This document shows positions 1 through 6,552 of a DNA stretch of 7,222 nucleotides, piece by piece. Each line of letters opens with the position of its first letter. The stretch's first letter is position 1. The DNA is from Pirellulales bacterium. Its GTDB lineage: Bacteria; Planctomycetota; Planctomycetia; Pirellulales; Thermoguttaceae. The DNA is taken from NCBI GenBank assembly GCA_030607895.1, contig JAUWJC010000207.1:1-7222 (forward strand), in the 5' to 3' direction. The notes below the pieces were generated by a model. The model had not been told where the DNA came from. It saw only the letters and a program-made list of their open reading frames with translations, and searched no databases. A program made the translations under genes and the position numbers.

Positions 1-155
1 CCCCCCGGGGGGGGGGGCGGCGGGGGGGGGGTACCCCCCGCGTGCCCCCCCGGGCCCCCGGGGGCGGCGCCCCCGCGGGGGCCAGGGGGGCTAAACAACC
101 TAGTTACGACCGCGGGCCGCGCTAAGTCACCGACTATAGACCGGGCCCCCGGCGG
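1..155. other. Low-complexity G/C contig end, no gene
   Basis: The first 90 or so bases are almost only G and C, in long homopolymer runs of C and G with a few A/T bases; bases 90-155 are still very GC-rich with scattered CTAG/CTAA/CTAT fragments. Nothing resembling a gene, terminator stem or repeat unit can be read here, and the composition is unlike the rest of the window, which is roughly 50-75 percent GC by eye. The simplest reading is a low-quality end of a read or contig rather than biology. The 70 bases between this stretch and the GH95-like gene's stop at 225 also show no clear terminator. Confidence 0.6.
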
Positions 156-224
156 GTGTCAACCGCCGAACTAGGCAGGGCGGGCAATACCCCCCCTCTG
201 GCTCTCCCGGCGCAGGGAAGAAAA

Positions 225-2651
225 CTATCTTCCATCTTCCGCTTCTATCCGATAAGTCCTCCCGGGAGTTGTTCTGAAAGAGAGATAGTCATTGCCGTAT
301 TTCTGCCACTCCTTCGTCTTCACCTCCTTGCCCACGCTCGCATCTATTACTTTGGCTCTCGTTCCTTTCCAGGGATTGGCCAGAAGGCAATCCTGGCCTG
401 CCATGGAATGCACCGTGAATCCCGCCACTTGCCCGTCTGTCCTTTGCGCCGACCCCTCAAAAGCTCCCTCGGCCAGGTAGTTCTTGAACTCTTGATGTCC
501 CTTTTCCGGCACGGCGGGGAACACTCGTATCACTCCGGTATGGGACTGGAGCAGGTTTTCGCGACTGATGCCCCTTTTTGCATAGTAGATTCCCAGTCTT
601 GGAGCGATTTGTCTCTTGTAGCCGTCTCCATGAGGCTTGTTGGTTTTGATGCGCTCATAGGTGCGTCTGGCAATCTCAAGCGTTTTTGGAGACGAGTCCA
701 GCCCAACGTCGTTTCCCAGCCATACGTTTGCCAGGTTAGCCGCGATGTTATAGACGATCGGCGGTGCGCCGGCCACGTCGACGAAGATCGGCCCTTCAGG
801 CGTCTCGTAAAGAGGATAGGGCGCCATGTGATCGGCGATTTCTACCCATCTCGATCTCTCTTTCTCGTCCAGTCCCAGGAGGGCTGCCGCTCTGCTGCTC
901 GCGCGCAGGTGATACTTGACCATTGAGAGGGCAGCGTTGGAGTCCTTGTTGCGCTTGAAGTTGGCCGTATATCTCCAGTGCTCGGAGGAGACCGTTGGAA
1001 TTACGTGGTAGAGTCCGTCCTCTCCCTTTGTCACATAATCAGCGTAGAACCGCGCCACTTCCCGCATCAGGGGATATCCCCTTTTCCTCAAGTAGTCGAT
1101 GTCCCAGGTGTAGAGAAATCGCTTCCAGACATTCCTCATGATTCCTCCGGACATTTCCAAGGAATCATCCCAGGGGATGCACCGGTAGAACGTCTTCGCC
1201 TTCAAGGGGAAATGACATATTGAATAGGCCGCGCCGGAGCATCCATAGATGTCGCGCGCCTGCCTCTTGGCGATGGGGAGTATTGTTTCGATCAGATGGA
1301 ACCAGGGCTCCTGCGAAGCGTAGTTTTTTCGCGGGACGGGAATACTCTGCGGCCCGTTGTTGAAATGAAAATCGCCGTGCCAAGGCGACGAATCCTGAAA
1401 GCAGAACTTGGTCGATGAGACTACACTCAAACCGATGTCGCCGTAATACCCGGGCGGCCTCGGCTTGTAGCGAGTGCCAATCTTTCCCGTGCGGAAATCG
1501 TCGAGCCGATCAGCGTGTTGTTTGAGAAGTGCCGGGGCCTCCACGGCCCGCGCCGCGGTGAGCGCATGCACTGCCGCAACCTTGGGATCAGAGTCGTCCT
1601 GGGTGGTGACAACCGTGGCAATGATGCGGAACGTTCCCTGGAGAGGGCCAAGATAGGCGGTAGCTGCCGCGCCTGGTGCTTTGTTGATCGGCGTGAAACG
1701 CTTCGTAATCATGTGGCTGATGCGACCTTCTTTCTCGGCAATCATCGGCGTTCCAAGGTCCAGCTTGTTGTCGTCGAGTCGGTATTCGACGGTCGCTCCC
1801 TGGATCGTGGCGGAGAACACACATCGAAACCCATCGGGAAACGTCATTTCCGCGGGGAAGTCCTGGCAAATGCCGAAGGACTCCTTTTCGTGGAAACTCG
1901 CCGGAGGAGCCATCCGCTCGAAATCCCGTAGTGAGTAATAGTCACCCGCCGTGGGGTGCATCTTTCCTCCGGGCGTTATCGTGTCCCAATGGCGGTAGAC
2001 GCGGACCCAGAGATCTCCTTTATCGAGACCTTTGGCTTCGCCGTCCAGGATAATCAGGTTCCGCACGGCATGAACGTATACCTTTAAGGTCAACTCCTTG
2101 TTCCCGTTCTGGGCCTGAAGCGAGTAGGTCTCATCCTCACCTTTTCTCAAGTTCAACTTGCCACCGTTGCCTTCGTGCATGAAAGGCAAGCCCAGGATGA
2201 GTTGCCCAACCGGCTTGGGGCAGGGGAAGTCGTGGCGGTTGTAGGCCTGTCTTGCCTTCTGCCGCAACTCGCCCCAGTTCTTGCACCCGTAAACAGCCAA
2301 GGCTCTGAGCCGCGCTTTTGGATCATCCTCGGGAGGGTTCAGGATATCCCTGATGTGTTGAACAGTTACCGGCACGTTTCCAATCAGCCGCCGGTCCCAC
2401 ACATCCGATTTTCCCACGCTGAGAGTCGGCCGGTCGCTTGGCCCCCACAAGATGATGCCAAGGTCGGCATTCTGCATTCTTGTGTTACCCGGCTCGTTGC
2501 CCAGCACCACCTCGTTTTCTTTGGTTTGCTTCCGTGGTTCGCCCGCGTGGGAGGATGCCATGGGAGCAATCAACATAGCCAAAAGCACCACCAGCGAGAA
2601 ACACCACAAAACCACGGAGATGTTCAGAGTGTATCGTTTGTACATGTTCAT
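225..2651 (-). CDS. Exported GH95-like glycoside hydrolase
   Basis: An 808-residue protein resembling glycoside hydrolase family 95 (alpha-L-fucosidase/galactosidase type, inverting, (alpha/alpha)6 barrel). Residues 11-30 are hydrophobic and SSHA|GE (cleavage after A36) looks like a signal peptidase I site, so it acts in the periplasm or outside. Residues about 45-350 are a beta-rich N-terminal region; the helical barrel covers about 360-700; a beta domain ends in TTPGRTYRIEA. GH95-like motifs seen: WHGDFHFNN (424-432), where the family has its paired Asn residues; VSSEHW with E557 at the general-acid position; and LLQSHTGVIRVFPAVP (700-715), a family hallmark. The Asp of the family's DGNFG motif appears absent (G687 at the aligned place), so substrate and even activity are uncertain. 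The ATG at 2651 lacks a clear Shine-Dalgarno site; a second in-frame ATG lies at 2645. It starts 46 bases after the SBP2 stop on the same strand. GC content looks lower than in the CDF and DUF1080 genes, hinting at separate ancestry. Confidence 0.8.
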   Translation of the reverse strand: MNMYKRYTLNISVVLWCFSLVVLLAMLIAPMASSHAGEPRKQTKENEVVLGNEPGNTRMQNADLGIILWGPSDRPTLSVGKSDVWDRRLIGNVPVTVQHIRDILNPPEDDPKARLRALAVYGCKNWGELRQKARQAYNRHDFPCPKPVGQLILGLPFMHEGNGGKLNLRKGEDETYSLQAQNGNKELTLKVYVHAVRNLIILDGEAKGLDKGDLWVRVYRHWDTITPGGKMHPTAGDYYSLRDFERMAPPASFHEKESFGICQDFPAEMTFPDGFRCVFSATIQGATVEYRLDDNKLDLGTPMIAEKEGRISHMITKRFTPINKAPGAAATAYLGPLQGTFRIIATVVTTQDDSDPKVAAVHALTAARAVEAPALLKQHADRLDDFRTGKIGTRYKPRPPGYYGDIGLSVVSSTKFCFQDSSPWHGDFHFNNGPQSIPVPRKNYASQEPWFHLIETILPIAKRQARDIYGCSGAAYSICHFPLKAKTFYRCIPWDDSLEMSGGIMRNVWKRFLYTWDIDYLRKRGYPLMREVARFYADYVTKGEDGLYHVIPTVSSEHWRYTANFKRNKDSNAALSMVKYHLRASSRAAALLGLDEKERSRWVEIADHMAPYPLYETPEGPIFVDVAGAPPIVYNIAANLANVWLGNDVGLDSSPKTLEIARRTYERIKTNKPHGDGYKRQIAPRLGIYYAKRGISRENLLQSHTGVIRVFPAVPEKGHQEFKNYLAEGAFEGSAQRTDGQVAGFTVHSMAGQDCLLANPWKGTRAKVIDASVGKEVKTKEWQKYGNDYLSFRTTPGRTYRIEAEDGR

Positions 2652-2676
2652 TTGGCAATAGTCCCAGTGTTAGACC

Positions 2677-2696
2677 AAAACGAGTTCCGCCGGAAC
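2677..2696 (-). terminator. Weak hairpin between SBP2 and GH95-like gene
   Basis: Read on the minus strand, directly after the SBP2 stop codon, GTTCC (2688-2684 side) pairs with GGAAC around a three-base loop, and TCGTTTTGG follows. The stem is only 5 bp and the T run is 4 bases starting three bases after the stem, so at best this is a leaky attenuator that could lower expression of the downstream glycosidase. It may be chance. Confidence 0.2.
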
Positions 2697-2697
2697 G

Positions 2698-3573
2698 CTA
2701 CTCCGGCCGTTTTGTGGCGAAGTGGTGTTTTTGGAAAATCGCCTTTCCTTCCGGGGAGGCAACAAAACCAGCAAACTCTTCTGCCTGTTCCCGATGTGCC
2801 GAACAGTTTAACACACCGACGGCCACGGTGGAAATCACGTTCTTCTCGGTGGGAATGGCCACCGTGTCGGCCTCGTCGGCGAAGTAGGCCGCCACGGCAT
2901 CCCAAACGATCACCGCGTCGAGCATTCCCAACTTCACGTGGTTACCCAGCTCGTTGACCGTGAGCGAGCGGTACGCCACGTTGCGGTTGATGTCCTTTTC
3001 GGAGATACCGTTTTTCTTGAATATCTTCGACGCTTTACGTCCGATGGCACAAGCCTTGGGGTCGCCCAGCCCGACCTTGATTCCCGGCCGGAGCAAGTCG
3101 TCCAGCGAGTGGATGTTTTTGGGGTTTCCTTTTTGGACCAATATGACGGGCACGAAGTAACAGGCGGTTGTCTTCGAGGCGACGAGGCCTTCTTTTTCGG
3201 CCTGGTCGACGTAATACACGTCGCCCGGCATGTAGAGGTCACCCTGCCCGGTGAGCTTGATACGGCTTATCAGCACCTCGCTTCCGGCGTAGTCGCACTC
3301 GATGCTGACTCCGTGTTCTCGGCCGAACTGTTCGGCCAGATCGGCCGCCGCCGGTCGAATTCCCGCCCCGCAGTAGAGCAGCAGCCTGGTCGGCTGCGGC
3401 GAGTCGGCATTGCAGCCGAGCAACGATAGGCACGTCGCGACCGCGAGCAGGAGGCCGACTGTAAAGCCGCGACCAGTGGTCGCGTCACACTGAAACAGGC
3501 AACCAACAACCCGAGACACCGCAACCACTGGTCGCGGCTTTTCAGTCGGCAGTCCCCGAGCGGTTCCCGTCAT
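2698..3573 (-). CDS. ModA-like binding lipoprotein SBP2, repeat-derived N-terminus
   Basis: A 291-residue protein of the periplasmic-binding type 2 fold, closest in style to ModA (molybdate-binding, COG0725). Signs: LYCGAGIRPAAADLAEQF (66-83) as the first strand and helix; DLYMPGDVYYVDQAEKEGLV (112-131), matching the ModA 'DLFxSADxxxMDxLxxEGLV' region; FVPVILVQKGNPKNIHSLDDL (140-160); GLGDPKACAIGRK (168-180); VIVWDAVAAY (221-230). A lipobox LLGC (51-54) follows a hydrophobic core (39-53), so it is probably a membrane-anchored lipoprotein. ModA has Ser in its AAAS loop; here the loop reads CGAG, so molybdate binding is not assured. The ATG at 3573 overlaps the upstream stop as ATGA, which strongly supports this start by translational coupling. 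Residues about 8-40 are encoded by a palindromic repeat element, giving an unusually long n-region before the signal core. No ABC permease or ATPase gene is present nearby in the window. Confidence 0.85.
   Translation of the reverse strand: MTGTARGLPTEKPRPVVAVSRVVGCLFQCDATTGRGFTVGLLLAVATCLSLLGCNADSPQPTRLLLYCGAGIRPAAADLAEQFGREHGVSIECDYAGSEVLISRIKLTGQGDLYMPGDVYYVDQAEKEGLVASKTTACYFVPVILVQKGNPKNIHSLDDLLRPGIKVGLGDPKACAIGRKASKIFKKNGISEKDINRNVAYRSLTVNELGNHVKLGMLDAVIVWDAVAAYFADEADTVAIPTEKNVISTVAVGVLNCSAHREQAEEFAGFVASPEGKAIFQKHHFATKRPE
3454..3550. repeat. REP-doublet-like palindromic element, copy 1 (in coding frame)
   Basis: Arms 3454-3484 and 3520-3550 are inverted copies of each other (31 bases, 2 mismatches by hand alignment) around a 35-base spacer. 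Each arm contains a smaller palindrome built on GCGACCAGTGGTCGCG (left) or ACCACTGGTCGCGG (right), so each arm can fold alone or the two can fold together. In this copy the arm match runs outward into GCCGACTG / CAGTCGGC, beyond the core shared with the other two copies. The whole element lies inside SBP2 and is read through in frame. No flanking direct target duplication is evident. Confidence 0.85.
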
Positions 3574-4349
3574 TTCACATACCCGAACTCGGTGAACACT
3601 TTTTTTCCGTGTTCCTCGATGAACTTGAGGAACTCCTCGACCAGGTCCTTTTTCTTGGAATAGGAAAGCCCTATCACGCCCACGCGGACCTCCCGGTCGT
3701 ACTCGTAAGGACCGGGGATGATCTCCAGCGAGTCGAGCCAGTTATGGGCGATACCGTTCCACATAACTCCCGCGTCGCGGTGGCCGAGCTTGATCTGGGC
3801 GGCTTCCTGTGCGTGCGTACGGACCAGCGCGTTGCCGACGTTGGCCAGTACCGCCTCCTTGATTTGCTTCTTCTCCAACAACGCAAACACCATCTCGCCG
3901 CAGGTGGTAAAGTCGGGATTCGACAACACCACGCGAAGCCCGGGCCGGGCGAGATCTTCAAAACGCTCGATCTTCTTCGTGTTGCCCTTCTTGACCACCA
4001 GCACCGGTGCGACGTAACCGACCTGTACGCAACGGAGCATTGCGCCGGCATCCTCAGTGTACTTAATGAACGGATCGTGTGCAACGAACACATCGCCCAC
4101 GGTGTGCATCTTGACCTTCGGCAGATGGTCCTCGCACTGGCCGAACACCAGGGCGACCCGGCGGCCGGTCTCTTCCTCAAAGAGCTTTGCCAGCTTTTCC
4201 AACGGATAGCGGAACGAGCCGCCGCAGAGCACCTCGATTTCCTCGGCCGGCTGAGCTTTTCCGGCCTGTTGACGTTGACCGCAACCGCCGGCCGCCAAGA
4301 TCATGCCAATTAGTGCCGCGGCCAAGGCAAATAGAACCGTTCGCTGCAT
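3570..4349 (-). CDS. ModA-like substrate-binding lipoprotein SBP1
   Basis: A 259-residue binding protein, distantly paralogous to its downstream neighbour. Start chosen at ATG 4349, because GGAGGA lies 7 bases upstream and the protein then opens with a compact signal sequence MQRTVLFALAAALIGMILAA followed by GGC; a longer version opening at 4409 would add 20 residues and misplace the signal. C23 (AGGC) is the likely lipidated Cys. Binding-protein features: VLCGGSFRYPLEKLAKLF (40-57), TVGDVFVAHDPFIKYTEDAG (83-102), VAPVLVVKKGNTKKIERFEDL (113-133), ARPGLRVVLSNPDFTTCGEM (134-153), KLGHRDAGVMWNGIAHNW (187-204). The family binds oxyanions such as molybdate or tungstate for ABC import, but the ligand loops here (CGGS, GQCED) differ from ModA, so the ligand is unknown. 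It is first in the minus-strand cluster, and its TGA overlaps the SBP2 ATG by 4 bases (ATGA), so the two are almost surely cotranslated. Confidence 0.85.
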   Translation of the reverse strand: MQRTVLFALAAALIGMILAAGGCGQRQQAGKAQPAEEIEVLCGGSFRYPLEKLAKLFEEETGRRVALVFGQCEDHLPKVKMHTVGDVFVAHDPFIKYTEDAGAMLRCVQVGYVAPVLVVKKGNTKKIERFEDLARPGLRVVLSNPDFTTCGEMVFALLEKKQIKEAVLANVGNALVRTHAQEAAQIKLGHRDAGVMWNGIAHNWLDSLEIIPGPYEYDREVRVGVIGLSYSKKKDLVEEFLKFIEEHGKKVFTEFGYVK

Positions 4350-4526
4350 GGTGGTTTCCTCCAAATTACCGTCTGCTACGGAAGGGGACAGGTCTATGAT
4401 ACCCAACAAGCAACTCGGCGGGAAGTGCCCCGTGCCGGCACCCGTTTTCCACTTGCCCGATACGTGCGGCGCGTGTACCTTTCATTGTGAACGGCAACTT
4501 CCGATACAGCCATACCCGGCCGGCCA
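4350..4526. promoter_or_regulatory. Divergent intergenic region between SBP1 and the CDF gene
   Basis: This 177-base stretch must carry promoters for the leftward binding-protein cluster and the rightward metal exporter. It holds a perfect 10-bp palindrome GTGCCGGCAC at 4432-4441, a possible operator half way between the two starts, and GGCCGGCC at 4518-4525 immediately before the CDF start codon, where no Shine-Dalgarno site is visible. Promoter-like matches are poor: TATCAT on the minus strand near 4397-4402 without a good -35, and TTGCCC with TACCTT at 17-base spacing on the plus strand. I do not assign a promoter with confidence. Confidence 0.35.
4357..4362 (-). promoter_or_regulatory. 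Strong ribosome binding site of SBP1
   Basis: GGAGGA on the minus strand, 7 bases before the ATG at 4349. It decides the start in favour of 4349 over the upstream in-frame ATG at 4409, which has no comparable site. Confidence 0.85.
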
Positions 4527-5420
4527 ATGCCCCAGCAAACACGAGACCGCAGGAATCTGCTTGCCGTCAATTTGGGCCTGACGGTCAACATCCTACTGGC
4601 GGGAGCGAAGACGGCCGTCGGCATCGTGGGTCGCAGCCCGGCACTATTGGCCGACGGCATCAACTCGACCTCGGACGTGGTGTACCTGGTGATCGTTCGG
4701 ATTTTCATGCGTCTGGCCGGCAAGCCACCCGACCGCGAGCACCCCTTCGGACACCACCAGCTTGAGAGCATCGCCGCGCTGGTGATTGGCGCGTTTGTGA
4801 TTACCACGGCCGTGGCAATCTTCTGGAACGCGGTGAATCACGTTTACGAGCTGGCTATCGGCCAGGAACAGTTCGAGGGCGCCCATGCCGTTGCGCTCTG
4901 GGTGGCCTTGGTGACCGTGATCGTCAAGATATGGCTGGCCGTCTTCACGCAGCGGATCGCTCGGGAAACGGAAAGTATGGCCGTTTGGGCACTGGCACGC
5001 GACCACCGAAATGACATCTTCTCGATCACCACGGCCGCCGCGGGCATCTTCCTGGGCCGGGCCGGATACGCCTGGCTCGATCCGCTGGCCGCCGCGGGGG
5101 TGGCGGTGTTCATTCTCTACACGGGCATCGACATCCTTCGCGACTCGTCGGCCGATTTGATGAACATATTCCCGGGCGGTGCGCTGACTTCGCAAATCCG
5201 CCGGCTGCTCGAAACGGTCGAGGGTGTCGAGGACGTCGAGGAAATCCGCGTGCATCGCATCGGTCTGTACCTGCTGGTCGACCTGACCATCGGCGTCGAC
5301 GGCACGCTGAGCGTGGCCGAAGGCGACCGGATCGCAAGCCGGGTGGAAGACGCGCTCTGGAACGAAATCGAGTACCTTCGCCACGTTTCGGTACACTACC
5401 ATCCGGCCAGGTCGAAGTAA
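4527..5420 (+). CDS. Cation diffusion facilitator (CDF) metal efflux protein
   Basis: A 297-residue inner-membrane metal/proton antiporter, full length for the family. Six membrane segments are readable, roughly at 11-35, 38-62, 80-103, 118-141, 162-180 and 183-205, followed by a cytosolic dimerisation domain (about 213-295) with VHRIGLYLLVDLTIGVDG and a C-terminal VHYHP. Family signatures: LLADGINSTSD (40-50) in TM2 and DREHPFGHHQLE (69-80) after it, plus DHRND (159-163) entering TM5. The transport site usually reads HxxxD in TM2 and H/DxxxD in TM5; here it is N46xxxD50 and D159xxxD163. An Asn/Asp-rich site is seen in manganese- or iron-exporting CDFs, so Mn or Fe is a better guess than Zn, as inference only. 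ATG 4527 leaves a short N-terminus before TM1, as usual, but lacks a Shine-Dalgarno site. It diverges from SBP1, and 128 bases separate it from the next gene. Confidence 0.92.
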   Translation: MPQQTRDRRNLLAVNLGLTVNILLAGAKTAVGIVGRSPALLADGINSTSDVVYLVIVRIFMRLAGKPPDREHPFGHHQLESIAALVIGAFVITTAVAIFWNAVNHVYELAIGQEQFEGAHAVALWVALVTVIVKIWLAVFTQRIARETESMAVWALARDHRNDIFSITTAAAGIFLGRAGYAWLDPLAAAGVAVFILYTGIDILRDSSADLMNIFPGGALTSQIRRLLETVEGVEDVEEIRVHRIGLYLLVDLTIGVDGTLSVAEGDRIASRVEDALWNEIEYLRHVSVHYHPARSK

Positions 5421-5435
5421 CTTTGCAACCAGACG

Positions 5436-5458
5436 GGTTGTCGGGCATGTTGACAACC
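5436..5458 (+). other. Hairpin after the CDF gene
   Basis: GGTTGTC (5436-5442) pairs with GACAACC (5452-5458) around a 9-base loop, 16 bases after the CDF stop. No T run follows (the next bases are GC-rich), so it is not a standard intrinsic terminator, although it could stabilise or trim the 3' end. Its right arm overlaps the candidate -35 box of the DUF1080 gene. Confidence 0.35.
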
Positions 5459-5480
5459 GGGCCCGGGTCTGCGAGACTAT
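5450..5480 (+). promoter_or_regulatory. Candidate sigma70-type promoter of the DUF1080 gene
   Basis: A perfect TTGACA lies at 5450-5455, with GACTAT at 5475-5480 as the best -10 match (3 of 6 consensus bases, 19-base spacing). This would give a 5' leader of about 60 bases ahead of the ATG at 5549. The good -35 is balanced by a poor -10 and long spacing. Confidence 0.3.
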
Positions 5481-5536
5481 GTGTGTGTTACGTGTATCGC
5501 CTGACGTTGGGCGACATCTGATGAAACCGCTGACTC

Positions 5537-5542
5537 GGAGGA
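5537..5542 (+). promoter_or_regulatory. Ribosome binding site of the DUF1080 gene
   Basis: GGAGGA lies 6 bases before the ATG at 5549 and fixes that start; the following residues form a standard signal peptide. Confidence 0.85.
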
Positions 5543-5548
5543 CTTGCC

Positions 5549-6544
5549 ATGACGCGAACGGTGCATTTTGTCTTGTTGACAACAGCCTTGGTGTGTGGTC
5601 TGGCCTGCACGGCCTCGGCCAAATACAAAGAAGTGATCGATCCGGCCGAAGCTCGGGCCGATCCGGATTTCGCCGTGCAGGGTGAATACGTCGGAGCGGG
5701 CGCCTGGACCGACGGCAGCCAGCAGAAGGTGGCCGCCCAGGTGATCGCCCGGGGTGATGGGAAATTCGATCTGCAACTTCTCAAGGGAGGCCTGCCCGGC
5801 GACGGCTGGAAACGGGGTGACAACCGGCTACCAATGACCGGCAAGCGCGACGGCGACGTAACCGTGTTGGAGGGCAGCAATCTGGCGGGCAAGATCGCCG
5901 GCGGGAAGATGACCGTCGCCACCCCCGACGGCAGCAAGAAGATGGAGTTGAAGCGGACCGAGCGCACGAGCCCCACGCTGGGAGCCAAACCGCCCGAGGG
6001 AGCCGTCGTGCTGTTCGACGGCACCACGGCCGACAACTTCGAGCACGGAAAGCTCACCGAGATGAAAACCCTAGTGGCCGGCACCACCTCGAAGGCGAAG
6101 TTCGGCGACTGCACGCTGCACAGCGAGTTCCGCCTGTCGTGGATACCCAAGGCCCGAGGACAAGCGCGTTCTAACAGCGGCGTCTATCTGTACGATTGCT
6201 ACGAGGTGCAAGTGCTCGACTCGTTCGGCCTGGAAGGGCGGAACAACGAGTGCGGCGGGCTGTACATCAAGAAGGATCCGGACGTGAACATGTGCCTGCC
6301 GCCCTTGGTCTGGCAGACGTACGATATCGACTTAACCGCCCCCAAGTTCGACGCCCAGGGCAAGCGGGTCGCGCCCACCCGGATAACCATCCGCCACAAC
6401 GGCCAGGTAATCCATAAGGACGTGCAGTACGACCGGGCGGGCTACGGCCGGCAGGGCGAAGGCCCCGGACCGCGCCCCATCCACCTACAAGGCCACGGCT
6501 GCCAGGTGCAATACGGCAACATCTGGGTAGTGGAAAAGAAGTAG
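5549..6544 (+). CDS. Secreted DUF1080 / 3-keto-disaccharide hydrolase-like protein
   Basis: A 331-residue exported protein. Residues 1-24 form a signal peptide ending in TASA|KY. Residues about 30-140 are a beta-rich domain (DPDFAVQGEYVGAGAW, QVIARGDGKFDLQLLKGGLP) that commonly precedes DUF1080 in planctomycetes. Residues about 151-329 are the DUF1080 domain (Pfam PF06439, concanavalin-like beta sandwich): VVLFDGTTADNFE (153-165), FRLSW (194-198), SNSGVYLYDCYEVQVLDS (208-225), NECGGLYIKK (233-242), PLVWQTYDIDL (252-262), IHLQGHGCQVQYGNIWVVE (311-329). Characterised relatives hydrolyse 3-keto-glycosides; planctomycetes carry many paralogues with unproven substrates, so the exact reaction is unknown. 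The usual 'RNIWI' end is GNIWVV here. The gene has its own good ribosome binding site and is probably transcribed alone; a palindromic repeat starts 9 bases after its stop. Confidence 0.88.
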   Translation: MTRTVHFVLLTTALVCGLACTASAKYKEVIDPAEARADPDFAVQGEYVGAGAWTDGSQQKVAAQVIARGDGKFDLQLLKGGLPGDGWKRGDNRLPMTGKRDGDVTVLEGSNLAGKIAGGKMTVATPDGSKKMELKRTERTSPTLGAKPPEGAVVLFDGTTADNFEHGKLTEMKTLVAGTTSKAKFGDCTLHSEFRLSWIPKARGQARSNSGVYLYDCYEVQVLDSFGLEGRNNECGGLYIKKDPDVNMCLPPLVWQTYDIDLTAPKFDAQGKRVAPTRITIRHNGQVIHKDVQYDRAGYGRQGEGPGPRPIHLQGHGCQVQYGNIWVVEKK

Positions 6545-6552
6545 CTGCCACA

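Noticed and set aside
156..926. A 256-codon open frame on the plus strand
   Set aside because: It begins in the low-quality edge and lies antisense to the well-supported GH95-like gene; its translation shows no domain, and its openness follows from the codon pattern of the real gene.
2175..2957. A 260-codon plus-strand open frame
   Set aside because: Antisense to the start of the GH95-like gene and the end of SBP2, bridging the gap between them; low-complexity Arg/Pro/Ser-rich end and no recognisable motif.
3609..4313. A 234-codon plus-strand open frame
   Set aside because: Exactly antisense to SBP1, which has a ribosome binding site, signal sequence, lipobox and family motifs.
4350..4409. 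A 20-residue N-terminal extension of SBP1 starting at 4409
   Set aside because: The strong GGAGGA site and proper signal peptide place the start at 4349; the extension is uncharged-to-acidic and would precede the signal sequence.
4644..5582. A 312-codon minus-strand open frame
   Set aside because: Antisense to the CDF gene, whose motifs are unmistakable; the composition (Arg/Asp/Val/His-rich) is typical of a mirrored frame in GC-rich DNA.
5488..6150. A 220-codon minus-strand open frame
   Set aside because: Antisense to the DUF1080 gene and rich in Ser/Pro/Arg without motifs.
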